DNA of 64,000 nt. It comes from Actinomyces wuliandei. GTDB taxonomy: Bacteria; Actinomycetota; Actinomycetes; Actinomycetales; Actinomycetaceae. Shown one piece after another: positions 33,987-42,739 of the stretch. A program made the translations under genes and the position numbers. The stretch is taken from positions 1,302,001 to 1,366,000 of the forward strand of contig NZ_CP025227.1 in the NCBI RefSeq assembly GCF_004010955.1. Direction: 5' to 3'. Position 1 is the stretch's first letter; each line of letters starts with the position of its first letter. The notes beneath the pieces are model-generated. The model made no database searches. It had not been told where the DNA came from and saw nothing but the letters and a program-made list of their open reading frames with translations.

Positions 33987-35884
33987 GACCAGCGTCAGCA
34001 AGTGACCCTGCTGCTCCGGCTGCGGCGCAGCAGGCGGAGGACTGGCAGGACCAGGACGGAGCGCCGGAGCCGGTGGAGCGTCCGGTCGGCCTGGAGACGG
34101 AGTTCGGTGCTCTGTGCCCCGGCGCTCCACGGACCCACCCTGTCGCGGTGGCAACCAGGGTGGTCCGGGCCTACGCCGCCTCCTCCCGTCGCGGCCTGGT
34201 CGGCCCCGACGGGGCTGCCGCCCCGCCTGTGCGCTGGGACTACGAGGGGGAGGACCCTCTGGCCGACCTGCGGGGAGGGCGTCTGGACCGGGCCCGGGCA
34301 CACCCCAGCCAGCTGACTGACGACCCGTCCCGTCCCGCGCCGTCGGAAGACTCAGGCTCAGCCCCTGGGGGAGAGCCCGGGGGCGCTCGGACCGGCGGGG
34401 GGAAGGGCCGGGGGCGGTCCGCGCGTGGGCCGTGGAGCAGTCGGCCCCGCCCCAGCGCCCAGGTGGCCGCGCTGCCGACGGCCACGAACCTGGTCCTGGC
34501 CAGTGGTGCCCGCTTCTACGTCGATCACGCCCACCCCGAGTACTCCTCGCCGGAGGTCCTGACCCCCCGCCAGGCCGTGGTGTGGGACCGCGCCGGGGAG
34601 GCCGTCGCCCGACGCGCCATGGAGGCACTGGTCCGCACGGGTCAGGAGCCGTCCGGGTCGTGCGGGCAGCCTGGGGTACCTGGGCAGGCGGCGGCGCTGT
34701 CGGCGTCAGGGAGCCCGGGAAAGAATCTGGGGAGGAAGAGGCAGGCAGGCGGGGAGGTCGTCCTGTACAAGAACAACGTGGACGGCAAGGGCGCCTCCTA
34801 CGGCTCGCACGAGAGCTACCTGGTCTCCCGTGAGGTCCCGTTCGCCGACCTGGCGGCAGCCCTTGTCCCCTTCCTCGTGACCCGGCCCGTCTACGCTGGC
34901 GCCGGACGCGTGGGAATCGGCCAGCGCAGCGAGGTGGCGGGGTTCCAGGTCAGCCAGCGCGCCGACTACGTGGAGTCCGTCCACGGCCTGCAGACCACCT
35001 TCAGCCGCCCCATCGTCAACACCCGCGACGAGCCCCACGCCGACGCGCGACACCTCCGCCGCCTGCACGTCATCAACGGGGACGCCAACCGCTTCGACGT
35101 GCCCGTCTACCTCAAGGTGGCGGCCACCAGCCTGGTGCTGTGGCTGCTGGAGCGCCAGAACCGGCTCGGCCAGGGCCAGGGCCGCCTGGCCGACCTCCGG
35201 CTGGTCGGTGACCCTGTGGAGGAGCACTGGGCCTTCTCCCACGACACCTCGCTGGCTCACAGGCTGCGCACGCGGGGCGGTTCCATGACCGCGCTGGACA
35301 TCCAGGACGGCTACCTGGAGGCTGTCAGGCAGGCCCTGACCGAGGACTACGGGGGGTGTGACGCCGAGGCCGTCGGCCAGCAGACCGCGGAGGCGCTCGA
35401 CATGTGGGCGGAGGTCCTGGTGTCCTTGCGCCAGTGGGTCCACGACCGCAGCGGCTCCGCAGCCTCCCTGGTGGAGTGGGTCGCCAAGCTGGAGCTGTGC
35501 GAGGCGCTGCGGCGGCGCCACGACTGCGGCTGGGAGGACCCACGGCTGGCTGCGCTGGACATCCAGTGGGCTGACCTGCGCCGGGGGCGTTCCGTAGTGG
35601 ACCGGCTCGACGCTGCTGGCCGAGTGCGCAGGCTGACCAGCGTCGAGGAGGTGGAGGCGGCGGCAGAGGCCCCGCCCCGGGGGACCAGGGCACAGGCTCG
35701 CGGGCTGGCTGTGGCCCGCTACCCGCAGGTGGTGGCTGCCTCCTGGACGTGCCTGGTCCTGGACCTGCCGGGACGTGAGGACCTTCTTCGACTGGACCTT
35801 CCCGGCGGCGTGCGTGCCGACGACGATGAGACTCTTGCCATTCTCCAGGCCGTTGGAGAGGCGGTGTCCCCTGGGGGAGACTAG
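33983..35884 (+). CDS. dop: Dop: Pup deamidase/depupylase
   Basis: The 633-residue protein belongs to the glutamine-synthetase-like Dop/PafA family. It deamidates the C-terminal Gln of Pup and also removes Pup from substrates. VGLETEFG (35-42) carries the ATP/Mg glutamates. FYVDHAHPEYSSPEVLTPRQ, LYKNNVDGKGASYGSHESYL and SRPIVNTRDEPHADARHLRR are hallmark blocks. It is ~130 residues longer than the Mycobacterium protein because of two low-complexity inserts, near 105-160 and 205-260. Both have Ser/Gly/Pro/Arg-rich composition and should be surface loops. The gene is coupled to arc by a 4-bp overlap and followed by pup after 80 bp. Confidence 0.94.
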   Translation: MRPASASDPAAPAAAQQAEDWQDQDGAPEPVERPVGLETEFGALCPGAPRTHPVAVATRVVRAYAASSRRGLVGPDGAAAPPVRWDYEGEDPLADLRGGRLDRARAHPSQLTDDPSRPAPSEDSGSAPGGEPGGARTGGGKGRGRSARGPWSSRPRPSAQVAALPTATNLVLASGARFYVDHAHPEYSSPEVLTPRQAVVWDRAGEAVARRAMEALVRTGQEPSGSCGQPGVPGQAAALSASGSPGKNLGRKRQAGGEVVLYKNNVDGKGASYGSHESYLVSREVPFADLAAALVPFLVTRPVYAGAGRVGIGQRSEVAGFQVSQRADYVESVHGLQTTFSRPIVNTRDEPHADARHLRRLHVINGDANRFDVPVYLKVAATSLVLWLLERQNRLGQGQGRLADLRLVGDPVEEHWAFSHDTSLAHRLRTRGGSMTALDIQDGYLEAVRQALTEDYGGCDAEAVGQQTAEALDMWAEVLVSLRQWVHDRSGSAASLVEWVAKLELCEALRRRHDCGWEDPRLAALDIQWADLRRGRSVVDRLDAAGRVRRLTSVEEVEAAAEAPPRGTRAQARGLAVARYPQVVAASWTCLVLDLPGREDLLRLDLPGGVRADDDETLAILQAVGEAVSPGGD

Positions 35885-35964
35885 GAGCAGACAGGCGCCC
35901 GCTGTCCGCAGGACGGTGCTCCTCCGGGTCCGGGCCGTATTCGTCACCGGGAGGAGACAGCCAC

Positions 35965-36165
35965 ATGACGCCGTCGCACACCGTCTACCAGCAGGCCGAG
36001 GCAGCCGAGGTCCCGGGGGACCCGGGTGCGCAGGCAGGCCTGAGTAGCGTCGGACCCCAGGCCCAGGTCGCCGGTGTTGACGAGATCCTTGACGAGATCG
36101 ACTCCGTCATCGAGACCAACGCGGCCGCCTTTGTCCAGGGTTTTGTGCAGAAAGGGGGCCAGTAG
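35965..36165 (+). CDS. pup: Pup: prokaryotic ubiquitin-like protein
   Basis: The 66-residue protein has a disordered N-terminal half and the conserved helical C-terminal part VDEILDEIDSVIETNAAAFV, ending QKGGQ. The terminal Gln means it must be deamidated by Dop to Glu before PafA can ligate it to lysines. A strong GGAGGAGA site lies nine bases before ATG. The gene ends two bases before pafA, with no prcB or prcA between them. Confidence 0.97.
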   Translation: MTPSHTVYQQAEAAEVPGDPGAQAGLSSVGPQAQVAGVDEILDEIDSVIETNAAAFVQGFVQKGGQ

Positions 36166-36167
36166 GG

Positions 36168-37619
36168 ATGAGGGGCGCCCGCCCCCCGGCCCGTCGCGTC
36201 ATCGGTATCGAGACCGAGTTCGGCATCACCTGCGCCTCCACGCGCGGAGGCCCACCCCCCCTGGACGCCGACCAGGCGGCCCGCGAGCTCTTCGAGCCGG
36301 TGGTCCGGCGTGGGCGCTCCTCCAACGTGTTCACCCGCTCCGGAGGGCGTCTCTATCTTGACGTGGGCTCCCACCCCGAGTACGCCACTGCGGAGTGTGA
36401 TCGGCTGGAGGACCTGCTGGCCCAGGACCGTGCCGGCGAGCTGGTCATGGCCGACCTGGCGGACCAGGCCACCTCACGCCTGAGCCGGGCGGGCGTCGAG
36501 GGGCGTGTGCACCTGCTGAAGACCAACCTCGACGCCCAGGGCAACGGGTTCGGCTGCCACGAGAACTACCTGGTGCACCGGCGTGCCAGCTTCCTTGACG
36601 ACGTGCGAGCCCTGGTCCCGCACCTGGTGACCCGCCAGCTGCTGGTGGGCTCCGGGCACATCCTGCCTGCTGCCGACGGTGCCCCCGCGCGCTACGTCCT
36701 CTCCCAGCGGGCCGACCAGGTGTGGGAGACGGTGTCGTCTGCCACCACCCGCGCCCGTCCCATGGTGAACACCCGGGACGAGCCCCTGGCACGTGCCGAG
36801 GACTACCGCCGCGTGCACGTGATCGTGGGGGACTCCAACATCGCCCAGGGCTCCACGCTGCTCAAGGTCGCCTCCGTGGACCTCCTCCTGGACTATCTGG
36901 AGTCCGGGGGGGACCTGTCCGACCTGGCCCTGGCGGACCCGGTGAGAGCCGTGCGCGACACCTGCCGCGACCTGAGTGGGGGGGCACTGCTGGAACGGGA
37001 CGCGGGAGGCACCATCACGGCGCGTGAGGTGCAGGAGGAGCACCTGGGACGTGTGCGCTCCCACGTGCAGTGCCACCGTGACCTCACCGGGCTGCAGGCA
37101 GCCGCCCTGGACCTGTGGGAACGGGGGTTGCGGGCCGTCGCCGTCGGGGAGCCCGACCTTGTGGCCGACGAGCTGGACTGGGTTGCCAAGCTCAGACTGC
37201 TCACGCGTCTCACTGAGCGTCTGGGCACGGACCTGGGCGACCCGCGTGCGGCTCGTCTGGCCCTGGCCTACCACGACGTCTCTGCTACTGACGGGCTTCG
37301 TGACCGGCTGGAGGCCTCCGGGGCGCTGCGGTGCTACGTGGACCGGCAGGCCTGTCAGGCGGCGGTGGACACGCCCCCGGCGACCACGCGGGCGCACCTG
37401 AGGGGCAGGGCGGTGGCCCTGGCCGAGGACACACGGCAGGATCTCACCGTAGACTGGGTCAGTCTCAGACTTGACGACGGGAGCCTGCCGGTGATCTCGT
37501 TACGTGATCCCTTCGCCGCTGCTGACGAGCGGGTGGACGCCCTCGTGGCAGAGATGGAGGCTCGTTCCGCCAGAACTTTCCGCCGGGATCTGAGCCGTCA
37601 CGACCAGGAGAACCTATGA
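36168..37619 (+). CDS. pafA: PafA: Pup-protein ligase
   Basis: The 483-residue ligase uses ATP to join deamidated Pup to substrate lysines. IGIETEFG (12-19) holds the metal-binding glutamates. RLYLDVGSHPEYATAECD contains the catalytic Asp region. HLLKTNLDAQGNGFGCHENY, YVLSQRADQVWETVS and RPMVNTRDEPLARAEDYRR are family blocks that separate it from Dop. It is of usual length. It starts two bases after pup and its stop overlaps the FKBP start in ATGA, making pup-pafA-FKBP one tight unit. Confidence 0.95.
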   Translation: MRGARPPARRVIGIETEFGITCASTRGGPPPLDADQAARELFEPVVRRGRSSNVFTRSGGRLYLDVGSHPEYATAECDRLEDLLAQDRAGELVMADLADQATSRLSRAGVEGRVHLLKTNLDAQGNGFGCHENYLVHRRASFLDDVRALVPHLVTRQLLVGSGHILPAADGAPARYVLSQRADQVWETVSSATTRARPMVNTRDEPLARAEDYRRVHVIVGDSNIAQGSTLLKVASVDLLLDYLESGGDLSDLALADPVRAVRDTCRDLSGGALLERDAGGTITAREVQEEHLGRVRSHVQCHRDLTGLQAAALDLWERGLRAVAVGEPDLVADELDWVAKLRLLTRLTERLGTDLGDPRAARLALAYHDVSATDGLRDRLEASGALRCYVDRQACQAAVDTPPATTRAHLRGRAVALAEDTRQDLTVDWVSLRLDDGSLPVISLRDPFAAADERVDALVAEMEARSARTFRRDLSRHDQENL

Positions 37620-39337
37620 GCACACCGAGCACGCCGCGCCCTGAGGGCAGTGCGCCGCTGACCCGGCGTCAGCGCCGTGAGCGTGAGCGCGCCCAGGAGG
37701 CGGAGCGTGTGCGGCAGTCAGGGCAGGTGCCCGGGACCGACTCCCTCCCCGACCGAGTCGATCCAGCCTCCGACCGACCCGCTTCTGCGACGCCTCCTGT
37801 GGCGCCGCCCAGGGCCTCCACGGACCGGTGGGCCTCTCATCAGACCACCTCCTTCGACCAGGTCGTCACCGGATCGGTCTCCGCTGTCCCCGCTTCTGCC
37901 TCTCCTGACCGGCCCGCCCCTCCCAGCCAGGGGGCTTCACCCTCCCAGGGTGCCAGGCGCTCCTCGGGCGCTCGCCGGGGGACAGGGGCGCCCCGACGGG
38001 GGGACGCCCAGGTCGTGCCGTCCCCACCTGCCTCGACGGCTGCTGCCAGCCTGCCTGCTCCGACGGCTGCAGCCGCTCCTGCTCCCACCCTGGTCACTGC
38101 TCACCCGCCTGCCGAGCCGGGCGTCTCCGGGCGCGGTGCCGATCGCGGCGCCGACCTCGGAAGTGCTGCTGCTGACCTCGAGCACGCTGAGGACCCTGAG
38201 GACCTTGAGGACGTGGTCGCAGGTCCTGAGCCTGCCCCGGTCACCGGCCCCCAGCGGGTGCTGGGTGCCGCCCTGGGGCGGCGGCCCCGAGGACTGGCTG
38301 CCCTGGCCCTGACAGGCCTGGTGGTGATCGCCATGGTCCTGATCCCGCTGGCGGTGACCCACCTGGGCCTGGGAGGGCAAGGGGCCTCCAGCTCCGCCGG
38401 GGCGGTGGAGACGGTCCTGCCCGGCGACGCCGAGCTGAGCACGGTGGCTGAGATCGCGGGCAGGCAGGGGACCGTGCCGGTGGTGTCGGTCAAGGGGGTC
38501 CTGGCTGCCCCCTCCTCCCTGGTGACCGACGTCCTGGTGGAGGGGACGGGACGCGTCGTCGCCGAGGACGAGCCGGTCGTGCTCTCGGTGTCCACCTTCT
38601 CCGGGATTGACGGCTCCAACACCACCGGGACGGACTCAGGGACCTACCTGTACACGGGCAGGCTCACCGAGGAGGTGGGCCAGGACATGGACGCCGCTCT
38701 TCGGGGTAGGACGGAGGGCTCCCGCGTCGTGCTTCGCGCGCCCGCGCAGGAGGAGGACGGCACCAGGACCACGGAGATCACCGTCGTGGACATCCTGCCC
38801 ACCACTGCCACGGGGGAGGAGCAGGCGGCAGCAGAGAGCATGCCTGCTGTCACGGTGAAGGACGACGGCACCGTGTCCGTGTCAGTTGACGACGTCCCCA
38901 CCCCTACGAGCGCGGCAGCCTCCACCCTGGTCCGGGGCGGGGGACGGCAGGTGGGGCCGACAGACCGCGTCGTGGCCAGGTACTCGATCGTGAGCTGGTC
39001 CACCGGCAAGGACGTGACAGAGTCAACCTACGGGGACACCGTCGTGCCCCGTGTCATCGACATGACGGACACCATGGCGGGGATCTCCCAGCTGCTGGCC
39101 GACGTCACGGTCGGCTCACGCGTGGTCATGGCACTGCCCCCCGAGCTGGCCCGGGGGGAGGAGGCCGTCGTCGTCGTCGTTGACGTCCTGGCCATCAAGG
39201 ACACCAAGGACACCGCCGCCTCTGACCAGGAGGGCTCTGACGGGGCGGGAGCCAGTACCGCACCGCCAGCGACGTCAGTCGCCACACCAGCTGCCACAGC
39301 AGGTTCCCCGTCCTCCGCCTCGGCCCAGCAGGGCTAG
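37616..39337 (+). CDS. FKBP-type peptidyl-prolyl isomerase-like membrane-anchored protein
   Basis: The 573-residue protein has a ~215-residue disordered N-terminus rich in Pro, Ala and Ser. One transmembrane helix follows ([20 protein letters not shown]), then an extracytoplasmic region with two FKBP-like domains. The first (about 270-395) contains [20 protein letters not shown]. The second (about 430-560) has [20 protein letters not shown] and [24 protein letters not shown] genes commonly follow pafA in actinobacteria. Several active-site aromatic residues of classical FKBPs appear replaced, so chaperone activity without isomerase activity is possible. It is coupled to pafA by an ATGA overlap. 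Confidence 0.83.
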   Translation: MSTPSTPRPEGSAPLTRRQRRERERAQEAERVRQSGQVPGTDSLPDRVDPASDRPASATPPVAPPRASTDRWASHQTTSFDQVVTGSVSAVPASASPDRPAPPSQGASPSQGARRSSGARRGTGAPRRGDAQVVPSPPASTAAASLPAPTAAAAPAPTLVTAHPPAEPGVSGRGADRGADLGSAAADLEHAEDPEDLEDVVAGPEPAPVTGPQRVLGAALGRRPRGLAALALTGLVVIAMVLIPLAVTHLGLGGQGASSSAGAVETVLPGDAELSTVAEIAGRQGTVPVVSVKGVLAAPSSLVTDVLVEGTGRVVAEDEPVVLSVSTFSGIDGSNTTGTDSGTYLYTGRLTEEVGQDMDAALRGRTEGSRVVLRAPAQEEDGTRTTEITVVDILPTTATGEEQAAAESMPAVTVKDDGTVSVSVDDVPTPTSAAASTLVRGGGRQVGPTDRVVARYSIVSWSTGKDVTESTYGDTVVPRVIDMTDTMAGISQLLADVTVGSRVVMALPPELARGEEAVVVVVDVLAIKDTKDTAASDQEGSDGAGASTAPPATSVATPAATAGSPSSASAQQG

Positions 39338-39369
39338 GGACGGGGCGGACCACGGAGGAGAGAAAAGCC

Positions 39370-40140
39370 ATGTGTGTTGCCGTTCGTGTCATTCCCTGCC
39401 TCGACGTCAAGGACGGACGCGTGGTCAAGGGGGTCAACTTCCAGGGCCTGCGCGACGCGGGCGACCCTGTGGAGCTGGCCTCGCGCTACGACCGCCAGGG
39501 CGCTGACGAGATCACCTTTCTGGACGTCTCGGCCTCTGCGGAGGGGCGGGCCACGATGATGGAGGTGGTCTCCCGCACGGCTGAGCAGGTGTTCGTCCCG
39601 CTCACCGTCGGAGGTGGGGTGCGCAGCGTCGAGGACGTGGACCGGCTGCTGCGGGCAGGAGCGGACAAGATCAGCGTCAGTACGGCGGCCGTGGTGCGCA
39701 GCGAGCTGCTGGCCGAGGTGGCTCAGCGCTTCGGCAGCCAGGTCCTGGTGCTCTCCCTTGACGCGCGCCGCTGCCCGCAGGGTGTGACCACCGACTCCGG
39801 GTACGAGGTGACCACTCACGGGGGGACCCGCTCCACCGGTATCGACGCCGTTGCCTGGGCGGTGCGCGCGGTCGGGCTGGGCGTGGGGGAGGTCCTCCTG
39901 AACTCAATGGACGCTGACGGTGTCGCTGACGGATTCGACACAGAGATGATCGACGCTGTGCGACGTGAGATCACGGTCCCGCTGATCGCCTCGGGAGGTG
40001 CGGGCAGGCCCGGGGACTTCGCCGAGGCGGCCGACCACGGTGCGGACGCCGTCCTGGCCGCCTCCGTCTTCCACTACGGGACCCTGACTGTGGCCCAGGC
40101 CAAGGAGGCGCTGCGCGCGGCGGGACACCCGGTGCGCTGA
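39370..40140 (+). CDS. hisF: HisF: imidazole glycerol phosphate synthase cyclase subunit
   Basis: The 256-residue (beta/alpha)8 enzyme converts PRFAR and ammonia to IGP and AICAR in histidine synthesis. It begins [20 protein letters not shown], with the catalytic Asp in [14 protein letters not shown] holds the second catalytic Asp, and [11 protein letters not shown] and [20 protein letters not shown] are phosphate-binding loops. The partner HisH and other his genes, apart from hisI at 41414, are not in the window. ATG 39370 follows GGAGAGAAAAG. It lies 32 bp after the FKBP gene. Confidence 0.95.
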   Translation: MCVAVRVIPCLDVKDGRVVKGVNFQGLRDAGDPVELASRYDRQGADEITFLDVSASAEGRATMMEVVSRTAEQVFVPLTVGGGVRSVEDVDRLLRAGADKISVSTAAVVRSELLAEVAQRFGSQVLVLSLDARRCPQGVTTDSGYEVTTHGGTRSTGIDAVAWAVRAVGLGVGEVLLNSMDADGVADGFDTEMIDAVRREITVPLIASGGAGRPGDFAEAADHGADAVLAASVFHYGTLTVAQAKEALRAAGHPVR

Positions 40141-40246
40141 CGGGGCGAGCCACACGGTCGGCGGCGGGGCGGGCCGGTGGGACGGTCCGAGGAGAGCGGT
40201 CCGACGAAGAGGGCTGACGCGGCCGGGCGAGATCTGGTGACGTGCC

Positions 40247-40289
40247 CGAGGAAAGCAGCCCAGTGAGGTGGGCCGAGGAAAGCAGCCCA
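40247..40289 (+). repeat. Direct repeat downstream of hisF
   Basis: The 16-mer CGAGGAAAGCAGCCCA occurs twice, 27 bp start to start, in the 292-bp gap between hisF and the next gene. Two weaker versions, CGAGGAGAGCGGTCC and CGACGAAGAGGGCTG, occur just upstream from about 40188. No role is evident. Confidence 0.55.
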
Positions 40290-40432
40290 AACTGCGATGG
40301 GTTACGGAAGCGCTGCGAGGCAGTCACAGGTCGTGTAGCCTCGCACCGCCCCGCCACGTGGCGGGCGCTGGCTGGGAGTGCCTGGTAGCACCACCCGGCA
40401 GCAGTGACGAGTGACCTGAGGAGTTAGTCATC

Positions 40433-40837
40433 GTGAGCACCTATGACCCGAACCAGCCCGGCGGCTACCCTGGCCAGCCCGGTCAGCAGCCGGGGACCTA
40501 CCCCGCCCAGCCCGGCGGCTACCCCGGTCAGCAGCCCGGGGCCTACCCAGCAGGCTACGGGGCGTACGGGGCGGGGCCGAACCCCACGGAGAGCAACTGG
40601 ATGGGCGGGTGGTCCCTCGGCCTGGGCATCGCCTCGATCTGCTGCGGGATCACGGCCGTGGTGTCGATCGTCTTCGGCGTCCTCGGCATCGTCGCGGCCA
40701 ACCAGGGTCGGGCGACCAACCGGGGGATGTCCATCGCCGGCATCGTCATCTCGGTGATCTATCTTGTCGGCAGCACTATCTGGGTCCTGTCAGGCGGATA
40801 CGCCGAGATGATGGACCAGCTCAACAGCCAGTACTGA
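40433..40837 (+). CDS. DUF4190-like small membrane protein with Pro/Gly/Gln/Tyr repeats
   Basis: The 134-residue protein has an N-terminal ~50 residues made of imperfect [14 protein letters not shown] repeats. Two transmembrane helices follow around [20 protein letters not shown] and [20 protein letters not shown], separated by the short loop NQGRATNRG. That layout matches DUF4190 proteins of Gram-positives, whose role is unknown. GTG 40433 follows TGAGGAGTT. It ends one base before the next start, so it is co-transcribed with the DUF2752 gene. Confidence 0.8.
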   Translation: MSTYDPNQPGGYPGQPGQQPGTYPAQPGGYPGQQPGAYPAGYGAYGAGPNPTESNWMGGWSLGLGIASICCGITAVVSIVFGVLGIVAANQGRATNRGMSIAGIVISVIYLVGSTIWVLSGGYAEMMDQLNSQY

Positions 40838-40838
40838 T

Positions 40839-41396
40839 GTGAGCTCCCTGCGCAGCCTCCCGCGCCGTGGCACCCGCCCCAGCCCTCCAGCCGCCTGGGA
40901 GCACTCGGCGACCAGGCAGGCCGTTGCCACCACCGGCCCCAGGGGCGCTGAGGGAGCCGGGCTGCTGCGTGGGCCTGGCCTGGCCGTCCTGGGCGCGCTG
41001 GTGGCGGTGCCCGCGCTGCCCTCCGTCATCGCCCTCCTGACCTCCCTGGGCAGGCCTGCGGAGGAGATGGACGGGCCGGACCTGTGCGTGCTCCACCGCA
41101 CCACCGGCCTGTGGTGCCCCCTGTGCGGGGGGACCCGGGCCACGCGCGAGCTGCTGTCCGCAGACCTCTCCGGAGCCCTGTCCTACAACCCCTTTGCCGT
41201 GGCCACCGAGGTCCTCATCGTCCTGGCCCTCGGGCGCTGGCTCGTGGCCAGGTGCTCGGGCAGGAGCCGCCTCCTGGCCTCCTCGGGTGAGGTGGTGGCC
41301 TACAGCATCGCTGCGGTGGTGTTTGCGGTAGTGCGCAACCTGCCCGGGATGTGGGTCTACCTGGGGCCGGGCCTCGGGCCAGGGGCACTGGGCTGA
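40839..41396 (+). CDS. DUF2752 membrane protein
   Basis: The 185-residue protein bears the DUF2752 signature: CVLHRTTGLWCPLCGGTRA followed by ELLSADLSGALSYNPF. The CPxCGxTR core could bind metal. Two or three transmembrane helices are predicted (LAVLGALVAVPALPSVIALL, FAVATEVLIVLALGRWLVA and a third near VVAYSIAAVVFAVV). Function is unknown. A DUF2752 gene near lgt and the trp/his genes is typical of actinobacteria. GTG 40839 begins one base after the preceding stop. Confidence 0.85.
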   Translation: MSSLRSLPRRGTRPSPPAAWEHSATRQAVATTGPRGAEGAGLLRGPGLAVLGALVAVPALPSVIALLTSLGRPAEEMDGPDLCVLHRTTGLWCPLCGGTRATRELLSADLSGALSYNPFAVATEVLIVLALGRWLVARCSGRSRLLASSGEVVAYSIAAVVFAVVRNLPGMWVYLGPGLGPGALG

Positions 41397-41413
41397 CGTG
41401 AGAGGATGCGACG

Positions 41414-41806
41414 GTGACTCTGCACCCTGACATCGCCTCCCGGCTCAAGCGAGATCCCACCGGACTCGTGTGCGCTGTGGTCCAGCAGCACGACACCGGG
41501 GAGGTCCTCATGGTCGGCTGGATGGACGACGAGGCCCTGGACCGCACCCTGAGGCAGGGGCGGGTCACCTTCTGGTCGCGCTCCCGCCAGGAGTACTGGC
41601 GCAAGGGGGACACCTCCGGCCACGTCCAGTACGTGAGGTCGGTGGCACTGGACTGCGACGGGGACGCGTTGCTGGTCACGGTGGACCAGGTGGGCGCCGC
41701 CTGTCACACGGGGTGTCGTACCTGCTTCATGGCTGGTGGTGACCTGGGCGCGGTTGTCGGCGCCGCCCCTGGAGACCGGTGTCCAGGCCCTGGGAAGACC
41801 GGATGA
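41414..41806 (+). CDS. hisI: HisI: phosphoribosyl-AMP cyclohydrolase
   Basis: The 130-residue enzyme opens the adenine ring of PR-AMP in histidine synthesis. [33 protein letters not shown] and [20 protein letters not shown] lead to the zinc-binding end [12 protein letters not shown]. The last ~20 residues are unrelated to the family and Gly/Pro-rich. GTG 41414 starts it, 17 bp after the DUF2752 gene. It lies 1.27 kb from hisF, so his genes are split by two membrane-protein genes. Confidence 0.94.
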   Translation: MTLHPDIASRLKRDPTGLVCAVVQQHDTGEVLMVGWMDDEALDRTLRQGRVTFWSRSRQEYWRKGDTSGHVQYVRSVALDCDGDALLVTVDQVGAACHTGCRTCFMAGGDLGAVVGAAPGDRCPGPGKTG

Positions 41807-41911
41807 GGATTTGCCCTCGGGTGCGCTGCCGGGGACGATGATCCAGACGGTCCAGGAGCCCCGCAAGGTCCTGTCCGGCTCGTGAGCGCGGTAAGGAGGT
41901 GTACGGAGGCA

Positions 41912-42739
41912 GTGTTCGGTCACTTCGAGCAGCGTGCGGTCGAGGCGCGCCGGGCCGTGGAGGGGCGGGAGCGCCAGGTCCCCCTGGAAGCCGTCAAGGA
42001 CCTGTCCCGCACCGTCCCCGGGGCGATCGATGCCCGTACCGCGATGAGGGTGGCTGACCGCGCCGTGACGGTCATTGCCGAGGTCAGGCGCTCTACGGCC
42101 ACCTTTGCCGACCTCTCCGGCGCCGGTGACCCGGGTGTCCTGGCCCGGTTCTACGCCGCTGGCGGCGCCGCCTGCATCTGCGTGGTCACCGGTCCCACTG
42201 CCTCCTACGGGTCCCTGCGCGACCTCGACGACGTCCGTGCCGCCGTCGACCTGCCTGTCCTGGTCAACGACATCATCGTCACCCCCTACCAGGTGCACGA
42301 GGCCCGTGCCCACGGAGCGGACCTGGTGGCGCTTGACGCCCGTCTCAGCCCCCTGGTCCTGGAGGCCCTGGTGGAGCGTACCCACTCCCTGGGGATGACC
42401 GCCGTCATCAAGGTCCGCACCCGGCGCGAGGCACTGACCGCCGTGGAGCTGGGAAGCCTGGTGGTCGCGGTGGACGCCCTCGACCTGCAGACCCTGGCGA
42501 CTGACCGCGCCCGTTTCGAGCAGGTCGCCGAGGTCCTGCCCCCCGAGGTCATCCGGATCGCCTGCGGGGGCGTGCGCACGCCCCACGACGTCATGGACTG
42601 CGCCCGCAGCGGGGCGGACGTGGTCGTGCTCGGCGAGGCGGTCATGCGGGCCACCGACCCCCAGCAGCTGGTCGCCGAGCTGGTGGCCGCTGGCGCCCAC
42701 CCCTCCCTCCTTCACGCCGTCCACCGAGAGGCTCCCTGA
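41912..42739 (+). CDS. TrpC-like (indole-3-glycerol phosphate synthase fold) protein lacking catalytic residues
   Basis: The 275-residue TIM-barrel follows IGPS end to end: VTVIAEVRR, AAGGAACICVVT, SLRDLDDVRAAVDLPVLVND, PYQVHEARAHGADLVALDAR and GADVVVLGEAVMRATDPQQL. At the catalytic sites only the first Glu (E57) remains. The lysine after it is Arg59. The general-acid Lys of LRKDF is Asn119. The Glu of LVEVH is Lys167. The Asn of GINNRNL is Asp/Ala at 188-189. The Glu of SESGI is Cys218. It sits where trpC lies in Mycobacterium, before lgt, but trpE, trpB and trpA are absent. GTG 41912 gives the family-like N-terminus; GTG 41882 is in frame. It is probably not an active synthase. Confidence 0.85.
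   Translation: MFGHFEQRAVEARRAVEGRERQVPLEAVKDLSRTVPGAIDARTAMRVADRAVTVIAEVRRSTATFADLSGAGDPGVLARFYAAGGAACICVVTGPTASYGSLRDLDDVRAAVDLPVLVNDIIVTPYQVHEARAHGADLVALDARLSPLVLEALVERTHSLGMTAVIKVRTRREALTAVELGSLVVAVDALDLQTLATDRARFEQVAEVLPPEVIRIACGGVRTPHDVMDCARSGADVVVLGEAVMRATDPQQLVAELVAAGAHPSLLHAVHREAP

Noticed and set aside
39370..41806. A complete histidine operon
   Set aside because: Only hisF and hisI are present, separated by two membrane-protein genes; hisH, hisA and the rest are outside the window or elsewhere.
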